35,181 nucleotides of DNA from Alphaproteobacteria bacterium (GTDB taxonomy: Bacteria; Pseudomonadota; Alphaproteobacteria; Puniceispirillales; Puniceispirillaceae). The translations under genes and the position numbers were made by a program. The notes under the pieces are model-generated. The model was not told the DNA's origin, made no database searches, and saw only the letters and a program-made list of their open reading frames with translations. How positions within the stretch are numbered: the stretch's first letter is position 1; each line of letters begins with the position of its first letter. Location of the stretch: the NCBI GenBank assembly GCA_011525265.1, contig WTHV01000151.1, forward strand, positions 1 through 35,181. The letters run 5' to 3'. Shown piece by piece: positions 7,095 to 17,600 of this stretch.

Positions 7095-8096
7095 TTAACC
7101 AATGCCTGCTGATTCAAATGTTGCCATATTATTATGACAGGCCACAGCCCCGCGCAAAATAGACAACGCTAAGGCTGCGCCAGTACCTTCACCAAGGCGC
7201 ATATTCAAGTCTAGGATGGCAGTCTTACCCATCGCTTCAAGTAATTTGATATGACCAGGCTCGACAGATTTATGACCAACAAGACAATGGTCAAGTATTT
7301 GCGGGTTGATGCCATAAAGTGGTGCGGCAGCGGCTGTGCAAATAAAGCCATCTAGCATAACAGGAATGGACGCGGCACGTGCGGCGAGGATAGCACCGCA
7401 AATGGCAGCTTGTTCACGGCCACCAAAGGCGGCTAATGCGCTGAGATCTGAGCGGCGCCCATGCATCTCAAGGCCTTTATTAATGACATCGACCTTATGG
7501 GCTTGGCCTGCGGCATCAGAGCCTGTGCCTGCGCCAACCCACTCTTTGGTCTCGCCGCCAAAGACAGACGCTGCCAATGCTGATGAGATGGTTGAATTGC
7601 CAATACCCATCTCTCCCAAAAGGATGATATCTGCTGATGTGTCAATCGATGAGGCGCCAATTGCTAGGGCATCAAATAGCTCATCTTCTGAGAGGGCTTG
7701 TGTGGTGGTGAAGTCAGCTGTTGGCTTATCCAATGAGAGAGGTACAACATTTAAATTTGCCCCACTCACACCGCATAGCTGGTTCATTGCCGCGCCACCT
7801 GCATCAAAATTGGCGACCATCAAATGGGTGACTTCTTGTGGAAAAGGGTTCACGCCTTGTGCGCAAATGCCATGATTGCCTGCAAAGATAATCGCTTGGG
7901 CATTGTCAATTTTTGGCTTGTCTTGTCCTTGCCAACTAGCAAGAAAAACAGCTAATTCTTCAAGCGTGCCAAGAGAGCCTGGTGGCTTTGTTAAGTTATT
8001 TTGATGTGCTTGTGCGGCTGATGCGATGGCGTCATTTGCTTGTGGCATATTTTGCACGAATTGTAAGACGTCATCATGATTGCCAAATTGTGTCAT
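7095..8096 (-). CDS. cobT: Nicotinate-nucleotide-dimethylbenzimidazole phosphoribosyltransferase (CobU in P. denitrificans naming)
   Basis: The enzyme activates the lower ligand dimethylbenzimidazole by making alpha-ribazole-5'-phosphate from nicotinate mononucleotide. 333 residues, normal length. The N-terminal TKPPGSLGTLEELA motif is present, and the C-terminal LGEGTGAALAL motif supplies the catalytic glutamate, Glu303. The ATG at 8096 has GAGGGG nine bases upstream. It lies 36 bases after cobU and just before cobS, forming one lower-ligand assembly operon. The base-making enzyme BluB is not in the window, so dimethylbenzimidazole must come from elsewhere in the genome or from outside. Confidence 0.95.
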   Translation of the reverse strand: MTQFGNHDDVLQFVQNMPQANDAIASAAQAHQNNLTKPPGSLGTLEELAVFLASWQGQDKPKIDNAQAIIFAGNHGICAQGVNPFPQEVTHLMVANFDAGGAAMNQLCGVSGANLNVVPLSLDKPTADFTTTQALSEDELFDALAIGASSIDTSADIILLGEMGIGNSTISSALAASVFGGETKEWVGAGTGSDAAGQAHKVDVINKGLEMHGRRSDLSALAAFGGREQAAICGAILAARAASIPVMLDGFICTAAAAPLYGINPQILDHCLVGHKSVEPGHIKLLEAMGKTAILDLNMRLGEGTGAALALSILRGAVACHNNMATFESAGIG

Positions 8097-8132
8097 GGGT
8101 GTGTCCCCTCACCGACCAGTTATTCACGGTCA

Positions 8133-8639
8133 CTATTTTAATTTCAAAGGCATTCCAGAAATGCATGCATATACTTCGTCGACTGTCTTTGCAACGGTTT
8201 GGTTTAAACGACCTGCTTCATCGCGAAAACGCCTTGCAAGCGCATTTTCTGGCACGATGCCGGCGCCAACTTCGTTGGTTACAAAAATCACATCATCTTG
8301 GCGCGTGGTGATGGCATCCACCAATGCTTTTGTGGCTTGTGGGATATCTTTTTCTGAAAACATCAGATTTGATAGCCAAATGGTAAGACAATCAACAAGG
8401 CAGGTGCCTTGCCCATCTGTTTTGCGAAGCGCTTCTGCTAATTCTAGCGGCTCATTTATGGTGTGCCATTCATCGCCGCGCCTATCTTGATGCTCTTTAA
8501 TGCGGCTTTCCATCTCTTCATCAAAGGCTTGGGCTGTGGCAATGTAGATAAGCGGTGTGCCACGCAAAAGAGCACGCTCTTCGGCAAATCGGCTCTTTCC
8601 AGAACGCGCACCACCAGTTACTAATAGCGAGTAAGACAT
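8133..8639 (-). CDS. cobU: Bifunctional adenosylcobinamide kinase/guanylyltransferase (CobP in P. denitrificans naming)
   Basis: Phosphorylates adenosylcobinamide and transfers GMP to it, preparing the substrate for CobS. 168 residues with the start at the ATG at 8639, where the protein opens with MSYSLLVTGG and the P-loop GGARSGKS, as in the family. A TTG start at 8696 would add 19 unlike residues and overlap the divergent phosphatase gene. The VTNEVGAGIVPE and ARRFRDEAGRLNQ segments are diagnostic. It is first in the minus-strand cobU-cobT-cobS group. Its promoter must lie in the 46-base gap or inside the neighbouring gene. Confidence 0.93.
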   Translation of the reverse strand: MSYSLLVTGGARSGKSRFAEERALLRGTPLIYIATAQAFDEEMESRIKEHQDRRGDEWHTINEPLELAEALRKTDGQGTCLVDCLTIWLSNLMFSEKDIPQATKALVDAITTRQDDVIFVTNEVGAGIVPENALARRFRDEAGRLNQTVAKTVDEVYACISGMPLKLK

Positions 8640-8685
8640 GGCTAAATTCTTAGCCCAGAGAGTGTAAAAAGGGAAATCATTTTTG

Positions 8686-9279
8686 ATGTCAGCCACGCCA
8701 GCCCATAAGGTTTTGAATTTTATCAGGCACGCCCCAAGCCAGCCGGCCGGCTATCTCTATGGTCAAACAGATGCTGATATTGGCCTGATTGAAGGGTCTG
8801 TGGCAGAGGGGGTGCGCGGTTTAATTGGCGCACCTGATTTGGTGGTATGTAGCCCTGCAACAAGATGTCAGAAAACCTGTGATGGTGTGTTATCTGATGA
8901 TTATCCGCGCGAGACAAATGCTGATTTGTGGGAGCAATCATTTGGCAGATGGGACGGTCTTGCTTTCAAAGAATTGCCCGATATTGGCACTTTGCAAGAT
9001 GAGGCACTTGCCGCCTTTGCCGCACCAGATGGGGAGAGCTTTATCGATTTGTGTAATCGTGTTCAGCCTGTTATTCGCCAGATTTGCCAGATGAGGGTAG
9101 AAGAAAATATCAGTTTGTTTGTCCATGCCGGTGTTGTCCGTGCGGCATTGGCATTAGCCTTTGGCAGTTATGCGGCGGCACTAAAATGTGAAATTGACCC
9201 TTTATCAGTTACAAATTTGCGCTTTCTGGGTGACGCAGGATTTTCGGTTATGGGCGTTAATCAGACGGTGTCATCATGA
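8686..9279 (+). CDS. cobC: Histidine phosphatase family protein, probable alpha-ribazole phosphatase (CobC of Salmonella naming)
   Basis: A branch-1 histidine phosphatase of 197 residues. The phospho-accepting motif near the N-terminus reads LNFIRHAPS, with Ala in place of the more usual Gly after His, and the second active-site histidine is in FVHAGVVRAAL. The cluster points to removal of phosphate from alpha-ribazole-5'-phosphate or adenosylcobalamin-5'-phosphate. I start at the ATG at 8686 rather than the TTG three bases earlier. The stop overlaps the cbiB start as ATGA. Other small phosphatases share the fold, so the substrate is inferred from context. Confidence 0.8.
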   Translation: MSATPAHKVLNFIRHAPSQPAGYLYGQTDADIGLIEGSVAEGVRGLIGAPDLVVCSPATRCQKTCDGVLSDDYPRETNADLWEQSFGRWDGLAFKELPDIGTLQDEALAAFAAPDGESFIDLCNRVQPVIRQICQMRVEENISLFVHAGVVRAALALAFGSYAAALKCEIDPLSVTNLRFLGDAGFSVMGVNQTVSS

Positions 9280-10244
9280 TTTTGATAAGCGCCTTTTTGG
9301 CGGCATTGATTATCGACCGCTTTATCGGCTGGCCTGCGTGGTTATATCAGCGTCTATCACATCCCGTTGTGGCAATTGGGGCATTGATTAGCTGGCTTGA
9401 TAAGCAGTTAAATAACAGCAGCAGGTCAGATTTTCTGCGTCGTCTTTTTGGTGTGCTATGTGTGATGATAGTGTGCTGTATCTGTCTTTTGGTCTCACTA
9501 TTGCCTGCGCTAATTTATACAGGCGGTATCATTGATGGTGTGATCATTGCGATTTTGGCTTGGCCTTTTTTAGCCGCGAAATCTTTGAAAGATCATGTGG
9601 CGATGGTTGCCATGCCATTATTAGATAATGACACAGATACCGCACGCCAAGCGGTTGCGATGATTGTGGGACGAAACGCAAGCACCCTAGATGATACAGC
9701 CATAGCGCGTGCCAGTATTGAAAGCTTGGCAGAAAATACCTCAGATGGTGTCATTGCCCCTTTATTTTGGGGCATGATTTTTGGCCTTCCCGGTCTTATT
9801 ATTTATAAAGCGATTAACACGATGGATTCTATGATCGGCTATCGTAATGCGCAGTATAAAGATTTTGGCTGGGCGGCGGCACGTCTTGATGATGTGGTAA
9901 ACTTTATCCCGGCTCGCCTGACAGCCTGTCTTTATGCGCTCTCAACAAAGCGGTTTTTTACTTGTCTTAAAACAATCTTTCGTGATGGGGCAAAGCACCG
10001 CTCGCCAAATGCGGGTTGGCCAGAATCAGCGATGGCGGCCGCATTGAATAGACGCCTGTCTGGGCCGCGCATATATGATGGCGTCAAAAGTAATGATGCG
10101 TGGCTTTATAGCGAGGGGGCAGACCCAGATGGCCAAGATGTTATGAAAGCTATTCACCTTTATGATATTTTGCTGAATTGGGTGATTTTTATCGCTATGG
10201 TGTCGGTGATTTCGATGTTGTTTTATGGGTATGGCAGGTTGTAA
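9276..10244 (+). CDS. cbiB: Adenosylcobinamide-phosphate synthase (CobD in P. denitrificans naming)
   Basis: A membrane protein of 322 residues that attaches the aminopropanol arm (or its phosphate) to adenosylcobyric acid. Family hallmarks are the N-terminal DRFIGWPAWLYQ segment, ESLAENTSDGVIAPLFW in the middle, and HRSPNAGWPESAMAAAL in the last third. The ATG overlaps the phosphatase stop, and the stop codon TAA overlaps the next start as TAATG, so phosphatase, cbiB and cobD are coupled. Its product feeds CobU and CobS, encoded on the other strand just upstream. Confidence 0.95.
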   Translation: MILISAFLAALIIDRFIGWPAWLYQRLSHPVVAIGALISWLDKQLNNSSRSDFLRRLFGVLCVMIVCCICLLVSLLPALIYTGGIIDGVIIAILAWPFLAAKSLKDHVAMVAMPLLDNDTDTARQAVAMIVGRNASTLDDTAIARASIESLAENTSDGVIAPLFWGMIFGLPGLIIYKAINTMDSMIGYRNAQYKDFGWAAARLDDVVNFIPARLTACLYALSTKRFFTCLKTIFRDGAKHRSPNAGWPESAMAAALNRRLSGPRIYDGVKSNDAWLYSEGADPDGQDVMKAIHLYDILLNWVIFIAMVSVISMLFYGYGRL

Positions 10245-11218
10245 TGCGTGAACATGGCGGTGATTTAGATAGAGCCATTTCACTCTATGGTGGCACACGT
10301 CAAAGCTGGTTGGATTTGTCCACGGGCATTAATCCGCATGCCTATCATTTGCCTGATATAGCGCAAGATTACTGGGCTAATCTGCCTGATCATGCTTTAT
10401 TTGAGGCAGCAGAGCGTGCCGCACAAAAGGCCTATCATACAGATGCGCGCTGTATGCCGATTGCCGGTGCGCAACAAGCCATCCAACTCTACCCCGCTAT
10501 CATACCAAAAGGCGGGAATGATGCCCGTCTTTTAAGTCCCACCTATAATGAGCATGAGGCACAATTAAATAGACATGGCTGGCAGGTCAGTTTGTGTGAT
10601 AGGCTTGATGATTTGCGTGGCGCTGATTGTGCGGTTGTTGTGAATCCGAATAATCCAGATGGGCAAGTTTTTACCCCTCAGCAATTGGCCGCCCTAGGAG
10701 ATGAGGTTGGCACGCTGATTATTGATGAAAGTTTTTGTGACCCCCACCCAGAGGCGTCTTTATTGCCCCGCCTTGATAAGCAGATGGGTAATCGTATCAT
10801 CTTGCGATCATTTGGAAAATTTTATGGGCTTGCGGGTATGCGCCTTGGCTTTGTCTGCGGTACAGGCGCCATGATCGAAGAGATGGCAGATGGTGCTGGG
10901 AAGTGGAATGTATCAGGCCCTGCTTTGGCCGTTGGTAGCGCTGCTTTGCAAGATGTGACATGGCGTGATGAGATGATTGGCAGGCTCACCCAAGAGGCAG
11001 ATCAGCTAGATAAAATTGTCTGTGCGCATGGCTTAAAGCTTGTTGGCGGCACCACCTTGTTTCGCCTATATGAGGCAGATGATGCGCGCGCTATCCAGAA
11101 CCAGCTTGCCAAAAACTATATTTGGAGCCGTATCTTTAGCTATAATCCAAAATGGATACGCCTTGGTCTGCCAGATGCCACAGGCTGGGCCCGATTAGAA
11201 GACGCACTAGCGTCCTAG
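10244..11218 (+). CDS. cobD: Threonine-phosphate decarboxylase (CobC in P. denitrificans naming)
   Basis: A PLP-dependent, aminotransferase-fold enzyme making (R)-1-amino-2-propanol O-2-phosphate for CbiB. 324 residues from the ATG at 10244, which overlaps the cbiB stop (TAATG); an earlier in-frame ATG at 10178 would lie inside cbiB and add unlike residues. [10 protein letters not shown] near the N-terminus, VVNPNNPDG, and the Schiff-base lysine Lys192 in [15 protein letters not shown] are clear. The stop overlaps the stop of convergent cobQ by four bases. A histidinol-phosphate aminotransferase is the nearest alternative, excluded by the context and the N-terminal motif. Confidence 0.93.
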   Translation: MREHGGDLDRAISLYGGTRQSWLDLSTGINPHAYHLPDIAQDYWANLPDHALFEAAERAAQKAYHTDARCMPIAGAQQAIQLYPAIIPKGGNDARLLSPTYNEHEAQLNRHGWQVSLCDRLDDLRGADCAVVVNPNNPDGQVFTPQQLAALGDEVGTLIIDESFCDPHPEASLLPRLDKQMGNRIILRSFGKFYGLAGMRLGFVCGTGAMIEEMADGAGKWNVSGPALAVGSAALQDVTWRDEMIGRLTQEADQLDKIVCAHGLKLVGGTTLFRLYEADDARAIQNQLAKNYIWSRIFSYNPKWIRLGLPDATGWARLEDALAS

Positions 11219-12672
11219 ACAGCTTTGGCCAAGATAGCGTCAATATCAAGATGCGCCTCTAGGTGATCTGCAAGCTTGTCTAATGTGGCTTCAATTGTCG
11301 CCTCAAAGGATGTATCAGCCGCTTTTACGCCTAAATTTTCCAGAAATTGCTTGCGAAAGGCATCTTGCGAAAACAGCCCATGAATATAGCTGCCTTGAAC
11401 AGAGCCATCAGCAGAGCAAGCCCCATCAGGGCGGCCATCAATCATTGCAAATGGCCTCTCACAATCTGGCCCTGTGGTCGTGCCAAGGTGGATTTCATAG
11501 CCATCAACTTCAAGCTTTGAGGCACAATGTATGGCGCGGACTGTTTTCAGCGTTTTATCAGCATGCATAGTCGTTTCAATAGCCAAAAACCCAAGGCCTT
11601 CAGTGTGACCGGCAGGCCCTTCAAGCCCATCAGGGTCAGAAATGCGTTTGCCAAGCATCTGATACCCCCCGCAAATGCCCATGATTTTGCCGCCGCGCCG
11701 ATGATGGGCGGCAAGATCAATATCCCAGCCTTGCTCGCGTATAAAGGCCAGATCTCCTCTTGTCGATTTAGAGCCAGGGATGAGGACAAGGTCTGTATCA
11801 GGCGCGATGGTCTGCCCTGCTTTGACCATGGTAAGCGCGATATTTGGCTCTTGCGAGAGCGGGTCTAAATCATCAAAATTTGCCATACGTGATAGGCATA
11901 AGCAGGCAATTTTATAAGGGGCATCATCTGATGTTTTAGCGATGTTGGATGCGATATCAAGCGCATCTTCAGCCGGCAGGCGCCATGCATCATTAAAATA
12001 GGGCAAGACGCCAAATCCTGGCCAGCCTGTGCGCTCAGCTATCAGCTGATAACCATCATCAAATAAAGAGACATCGCCGCGAAATTTATTAACGATAAAG
12101 CCTGCAATTTGTGCACGATCTGCTCCGTCCAATACCACATCTGTTCCCACAATCTGCGCGATAATACCGCCTCTATCAATATCGCCAACTAAGATCACAG
12201 GCACATTACCCGCAATAGCAAAGCCCATATTCGCAATGTCATTCGCACGTAAATTGACCTCAGCAGGGCTTCCCGCCCCTTCGACAATCACAAGATCATA
12301 TTGTGCCTTTAGGCGGTTAAAACTCATCAGAACAGGTGCCATTAATTGCGGTTTTAATGAGGCATAATCACGCGCTTTCATAGAGCTATGACGCTTGCCT
12401 TGAATAATGATTTGCGCGCCTGTTTCTGTCTCAGGCTTGAGCAAAATCGGGTTCATATCTGTATGAGGGGGCAGGCTGCAGGCGCGTGCTTGCAGGGCTT
12501 GGGCTCTACCAATTTCGCCGCCATCATGCGTGACAGCCGCATTATTTGACATATTTTGAGGCTTAAAAGGTGCGACACTAAGGCCACGGTTTTTAGCCGC
12601 ACGACATAGCCCTGCCACCAAAACAGATTTACCAACATTTGAGCCTGTGCCCTGTAACATAATCGCTGGCAT
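11215..12672 (-). CDS. cobQ: Cobyric acid synthase (glutamine-hydrolysing)
   Basis: Amidates carboxylates b, d, e and g of adenosylcobyrinic acid a,c-diamide. 485 residues, usual length. The N-terminal ATP domain starts [16 protein letters not shown], and the class-I glutaminase half has its nucleophile Cys334 in GICGGYQML and the histidine in GSYIHGLF. It is 15 bases downstream of cobO on the same strand, so the two form an operon that acts in sequence: CobO makes the adenosylated substrate of CobQ. Its end overlaps the convergent cobD by four bases, leaving no room for a terminator outside coding sequence. Confidence 0.96.
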   Translation of the reverse strand: MPAIMLQGTGSNVGKSVLVAGLCRAAKNRGLSVAPFKPQNMSNNAAVTHDGGEIGRAQALQARACSLPPHTDMNPILLKPETETGAQIIIQGKRHSSMKARDYASLKPQLMAPVLMSFNRLKAQYDLVIVEGAGSPAEVNLRANDIANMGFAIAGNVPVILVGDIDRGGIIAQIVGTDVVLDGADRAQIAGFIVNKFRGDVSLFDDGYQLIAERTGWPGFGVLPYFNDAWRLPAEDALDIASNIAKTSDDAPYKIACLCLSRMANFDDLDPLSQEPNIALTMVKAGQTIAPDTDLVLIPGSKSTRGDLAFIREQGWDIDLAAHHRRGGKIMGICGGYQMLGKRISDPDGLEGPAGHTEGLGFLAIETTMHADKTLKTVRAIHCASKLEVDGYEIHLGTTTGPDCERPFAMIDGRPDGACSADGSVQGSYIHGLFSQDAFRKQFLENLGVKAADTSFEATIEATLDKLADHLEAHLDIDAILAKAV

Positions 12673-12687
12673 GAGTGAGGACCGCCT

Positions 12688-13326
12688 TTAAAACTCAACA
12701 CCCTTTTGTGCTTTGATGCCATCTCTGAAAGGATGTTTGATCAGGGACATTTCTGTGACCATATCTGCCGCTTCAATAAGCTCTTCTTTGGCATTGCGTC
12801 CTGTTAGCACAACATGTGTCATAGGCGGTTTATGATGAAGCAGGAAGTCAACCACCTCATCAATATCAAGATAGTCATAGCGAAGCGCGATATTGATTTC
12901 ATCAAGCAAGACAAATTGCATATCAGGGTTGCTAATCAGCTCTTTGGCCCGCTCCCAACCTGCTTGTGCGGCGGCGATATCTCGTTCTCTGTCCTGTGTC
13001 TCCCATGTGAAACCTTCACCAGACACAACAAAGGTGCATTCTTGAGAAAAGCGTTGTTCTAGGAAGTCACGCTCGCCCGTGCGCCATGTGCCTTTGATGA
13101 ATTGGACAACAGCGCATGGCATTTGGTGGGCGATACAGCGCATGATCATGCCAAAGCCTGATGATGACTTGCCTTTGCCAGCACCCGTATGGACGATAAT
13201 CAGACCTTTTTCTTCGGTCTTTGTCGCCATAAGCTTATCTCTCGCAGCTTTGATTTTCTGCATCTTTTTATTGTGCGCCTCATTGCGAGCCGCGTCATCT
13301 TTTGATGGGATTTCTGAGGCACTCAT
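12688..13326 (-). CDS. cobO: Cob(I)yrinic acid a,c-diamide adenosyltransferase
   Basis: The CobO/BtuR/CobA-type ATP:corrinoid adenosyltransferase, 212 residues, which adds the 5'-deoxyadenosyl upper ligand. The unusual P-loop is seen as VHTGAGKGKSSSGFGM (BtuR members usually have GKGKTT), followed by CAVVQFIKGTW and LLDEINIALRYDYLD. A charged, lysine-rich N-terminal extension of about 40 residues precedes the core, also usual for CobO. The ATG at 13326 has AAGGAAAG ten bases upstream. It is divergent from cobW across a 309-base region. Confidence 0.95.
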   Translation of the reverse strand: MSASEIPSKDDAARNEAHNKKMQKIKAARDKLMATKTEEKGLIIVHTGAGKGKSSSGFGMIMRCIAHQMPCAVVQFIKGTWRTGERDFLEQRFSQECTFVVSGEGFTWETQDRERDIAAAQAGWERAKELISNPDMQFVLLDEINIALRYDYLDIDEVVDFLLHHKPPMTHVVLTGRNAKEELIEAADMVTEMSLIKHPFRDGIKAQKGVEF

Positions 13327-13635
13327 GATGGTCTTTCCTTTAATTTAACGATTCGCCATAATTGCCAGAATTCTGGGCAAAAGACGATCATTCGTCATCC
13401 AAAATTTTGCCACCGATGCTTTTGCACTTCTGCTTTTGATGTGATACAAAAACGGGAAAAATAAATGTCGCATTCTGGGTAGCGATTTAAGTGGCCTTGC
13501 CGCTAACTGATAGTTAGATAATACCAACTCATGTTGCAAGCCTTTATCAGCATTTTATGGCTATGAACAGCGATTGTTCAGATAGTCATGATGGCTGAAT
13601 TTGGCAGTGATATAGGACAATTTTATAGGGTTAAA
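13327..13635. promoter_or_regulatory. Divergent cobO/cobW control region with four inverted repeats
   Basis: I see no gene in these 309 bases. There are four short inverted repeats: 13362-13380 (core CCAGAATTCTGG), 13383-13396 (GACGA-N4-TCGTC), 13503-13517 (CTAACT-N3-AGTTAG) and 13564-13580 (TGAACA-N5-TGTTCA). The first two are near the cobO side and the last two near the cobW side. No cobalamin riboswitch blocks (B12 box, GAGCCAG-type end) occur on either strand. Promoters for both genes must lie here, but no consensus pair is convincing. Confidence 0.5.
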
Positions 13636-14673
13636 ATGCAAAATATTACAAAAATTCCCGTTACCATTATCACAGGCTTTCTAGGCGCTGGTAAGACGAC
13701 TTTGATCTCACAGCTTATGCAAAACCCGCAAGATAAGCGTTTGGCAGTGATTGTGAATGAATTTGGTGATGTGGGCGTTGATGGTGATATCCTCAAAAGC
13801 TGTGCGATTCCAAATTGTCCAGAGGAAAATATTATGGAATTGGCCAATGGCTGTATTTGTTGCACCGTGGCAGATGATTTTATTCCCACAATTGAGCAAT
13901 TAATGGCACTCGACCCTCAGCCAGATCATATTTTGATTGAAACATCAGGGCTTGCTTTGCCAAAGCCATTATTGAAGGCGTTTGATTGGCCTGATATTCG
14001 CTCTCGTATCACTGTTGATGGTGTGATTGCCCTTGCAGATGCAGAGGCGGTTGCAAGTGGGCAATTTGCACCAAACCTAGCGGCTGTTGAGGCGCAGAGA
14101 TTGGCAGATGATTCGCTAGATCATGAAACACCTCTCTCAGAAGTGTTTGAAGATCAGATTGCGTGTGCGGATATGGTTTTGTTAACCAAATCAGATTTGG
14201 CAAGTGAGGCTGATAAGCAAAAAGCCAAAGATGTCATCACTGATACCGCGCCGCGTCAATTGCCGATTATTGAAATCATTGATGGGGTGATTGACCCGCG
14301 TCTTTTGCTTGGCCTTGAGGCGGCGGCAGAAGATGATATGGATGCGCGCCCCTCACATCATGATGGTGTGCCAGAGCATGATCATGAAGATTTTGATAGC
14401 GCGATTTTTGATATTCCAGAGATTGATGATATTGACGTGCTAACCGCAAAGATTGAACGCCTTGCAGATGAGCAACATATCTTGCGCGTTAAAGGATATG
14501 CGGCTGTCACAGGTAAGCCTATGCGGTTGCTTGTGCAGGCTGTTGGCTCTCGCATTCGCACGCAATTTGACCAAATGTGGCAAGAAAGCGCGCTACGCCA
14601 AGGACGTCTTGTTGTGATAGCAGAGCATGACCATATTGATATCGCGGCAATCAATGCCATTTTGCAGGGTTAG
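13636..14673 (+). CDS. cobW: CobW-type metal-chaperone GTPase
   Basis: A G3E-family P-loop GTPase of 345 residues from the ATG at 13636; an earlier ATG at 13588 would add 16 residues without similarity. Walker A is GFLGAGKTT (residues 14-22), and the metal-binding CxCC motif is at residues 73-76 (GCICC). A His- and acid-rich stretch lies near residue 235 (SHHDGVPEHDHEDFD), and a typical CobW C-terminal domain follows. CobW is thought to deliver Co(II) for insertion by CobNST. Standing directly ahead of cobN by seven bases supports cobalt, although zinc relatives exist. Confidence 0.93.
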   Translation: MQNITKIPVTIITGFLGAGKTTLISQLMQNPQDKRLAVIVNEFGDVGVDGDILKSCAIPNCPEENIMELANGCICCTVADDFIPTIEQLMALDPQPDHILIETSGLALPKPLLKAFDWPDIRSRITVDGVIALADAEAVASGQFAPNLAAVEAQRLADDSLDHETPLSEVFEDQIACADMVLLTKSDLASEADKQKAKDVITDTAPRQLPIIEIIDGVIDPRLLLGLEAAAEDDMDARPSHHDGVPEHDHEDFDSAIFDIPEIDDIDVLTAKIERLADEQHILRVKGYAAVTGKPMRLLVQAVGSRIRTQFDQMWQESALRQGRLVVIAEHDHIDIAAINAILQG

Positions 14674-14680
14674 CCCATAG

Positions 14681-17600
14681 ATGCATGTATTATTTGTTGA
14701 AAGACATGGCCTAGAGGAAACAGAACAGCCGGTTGATCTTGACCATCAGCCTGCTGATTTGGTTGTCTTGTCTTTCTCAGATAGTGATTTGGGCGCATTT
14801 GCGGCCGGATGGCATCGTGCCAATGAGGCGGCAAAAGAGGGGTTCCCTTCTTTGCGTCTTGCCAATTTGGCTGCGTTAAAGCATCCAGTTTCTGTTGATA
14901 CTTATTGTGAAAAAACGCTCTGCCATGCGCGTGCCATTTTGGTGCGCTTGATTGGCGGTGTGCCTTATTGGTCTTATGGCCTGCATCAGGTGGCCAAGCT
15001 TGCCAAAAAGCATAATATCGCATTTGCCGTTATACCGGCCGATGGTCGTCCTGATAAACAGCTTGATGAGATATCAAGCGTGCCTGTTTCAACATTGCGC
15101 CGTTTGCAACATTTTTGTGAAACAGGTGGCAAGGTGGCAGCACATGCGGCACTTGCCCAATTGGCCTTGGCAGGCGGCCTTTATGCCGGCCCTGTAAATG
15201 GCGCAAAAATTGTCGGTAATGTCGGCGGCTGGTCACCTGAACAAGATGTGTGTTGTCCTGTGATCTCTTGTGGTTTTACAGAGCGGCCGCGCATACTCAT
15301 TACCTTTTATCGCTCCTTTATCGCGGCGGCTGACCTGAAGCCCATTGCGGCATTATTTGACCAATTGCGCTCTCACGGCTTTGATGTGATGAGCTTGTTT
15401 GTGCCATCGCTAAAGGCCCCTGATGCGGCGCGATGGCTAAAGCGGCAAATCGCCTATTACAAGCCTGTTAGCATTGTCAATGCGACCTTCTTTTCTGGTA
15501 AGGGTAAATCTGGAGAATCGCCGCTTGATTGTGGTGATGTGCCTGTGTTTCAGCTTGCTCTTGCCACCTCTAACCGCCAAGCATGGCAAGAGGCTGATAG
15601 AGGTCTATCGCCCGCTGATATGGCAATGCATGTGGTGTTACCAGAGGTGGATGGACGCATTTTTGCAGGGGTTGTGTCTTTCAAAGAGCCAGAGGCCTTA
15701 GATGAAGGGTTGCAATTTGCCGCAATTGCGCATCAGCCAGAAGAGGCACGAATTAAGGCTGTCGCACAAAAAATTGCCAATTGGCATAAATTACAGACAA
15801 CCCGGCTTGATGAGCAAAAACCAGCTTTGATTTTATCGACCTATCCGGGGCGGCCTTGGCAAATGGCTCATGCCGTGGGGCTTGATGCGATACAATCTGT
15901 GGAATCAATTTTATCATTCCTAGGTCATATTGAAGAGGGCACAAAACTGAATCTTGAAGCCCGCTTGCAAGATGAGACCATTAGCTGGGACTTAGCCTCT
16001 TATCGGGCCGCCTTGCAGAGCTTGCCGCGTGAGTTACAAGAAAAGCTTGCCGAGATATGGGGCGCGCCTGAGGATGATGGGCTTGTCAAAAATGGCGCTT
16101 TTCACTTCCCTGCTGTGCGATGCCATAATGCGCTTGTGGCCTTGCAACCTGAAAGAGGGGATGTGGCAGACCGTGATGCTGATTATCATGATATCTCGCG
16201 AACGCCGTCTCATAGTTATGTGGCTTTTTACCTCTGGCTTCAAAAGGCGTATCAGGCAGATGCGATTATTCATGTTGGCGCGCATGGCACATTGGAATGG
16301 TTGCCTGGCAAGGCGGTTGCTTTATCAGATGCCTGTTGGCCAGAGGCTTTGGCAGGGCATTTGCCTATCATCTATCCGTTTGTCGTGAATGATCCGGGCG
16401 AGGCTGCTCAAGCAAAACGCCGTATTGCGGCTGTGACGATGGGCCATATTCCCCCGCCTTTGCGCGTCGCAGATGCCCCCGCTCAATTTAGCTATTTGGA
16501 ATCATTGCTTGATGAATATTCCAATGCAGATGGGCTTGATCCCAAAAGACGTGATCGCCTCAAAGATGAGATTCTCTCAGAGGCAAATGCCCTTCATATT
16601 TCCGCCGATCTTGGGCTTGGTGAAGAGAGCGACTCTGCTGAGGCTTTGACCAAAATTGACTCATTTGTCTGTGATATCAAAGAAAGCCAATTTGGTGATG
16701 GCTTGCATATTTATGGTGTTGGTGGGCAAGAGCAAAAAGCCTTTGAGACACAAGACTCAATTACCTCAGAGAGGCACGCTATTCAAAAGGCATTATCTGG
16801 CAAGCTGATTTCGGCAGGGCCTGCGGGCTCACCCTATCGCGGCAGAATGGATGTGCTGCCAACGGGGCGTAATTTATATGCCAGCGACCCGCTATCAGTG
16901 CCAACAAGAGCCGCCTATGCGCAAGGGGTGAAATTGGCAGATGAGCTTGTCCGTCGTAATCTGCAAGATAAGGGCGATTGGCCATCTGGTATCATTGTGG
17001 ATTTATGGGGCTCTGCGACCATGCGTACCGCAGGTGAAGAATTTGCGATGGCATTGCATTTATTGGGGGTCAGGCCGCTATGGAATGAGGGATCAGAGCG
17101 TGTCTCAGGGTTTGAAATCCTGCCTTTGGGCGTGTTGGATAGGCCGCGTATTGATGTGACATTGCGCGTCTCTGGCCTGTTCAGGGATGTCTTTCCAACC
17201 CTTTCGACCTTATTCCAGCAAGCGGTTGAGGCATTAAGGGAGCGTGATGAGCGCCCCGAACAAAACCCCTACATCACGCTTGAAGATGATGACACAGCGC
17301 GGATATTTGGCCCTGCGCCTGGCAATTATGGTCTTGGCATGGGTGATGCGCCTGATCGTCTTGATGAGGCAGGGCGCAATGCGGCTGCACAAGCTTGGAT
17401 TGCGGCAAGTGAATATGCGATTAATGGGGATGAGATCACGCCGAATAAAAAAGCGTTACTCGCCCGAATTAAACAAGCAGATAGCTTTGTCCATTTGCAA
17501 GATATGGCCGAAACAGATTTATTGCTTTCGGCTGATTATGCCGCGCATGAGGGCGGTTTTGCGGCGGCAAAGACTATAGTTGGCGGGTCTGCTAATTTGT

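Noticed and set aside
13362-13380. Inverted repeat CCAGAATTCTGG as a terminator of cobO or cobW
   Set aside because: It lies upstream of both genes and no T-run follows on either strand.
13345-13539. Minus-strand 64-codon open frame in the cobO/cobW gap
   Set aside because: Composition is unlike its neighbours, it has no ribosome site or recognisable domain, and it covers inverted repeats that look regulatory.
13327-13635. A second cobalamin riboswitch before cobW or cobO
   Set aside because: A GGCCACTT string near 13490 on the minus strand loosely resembles the B12 box, but none of the other conserved blocks occur in order on either strand.
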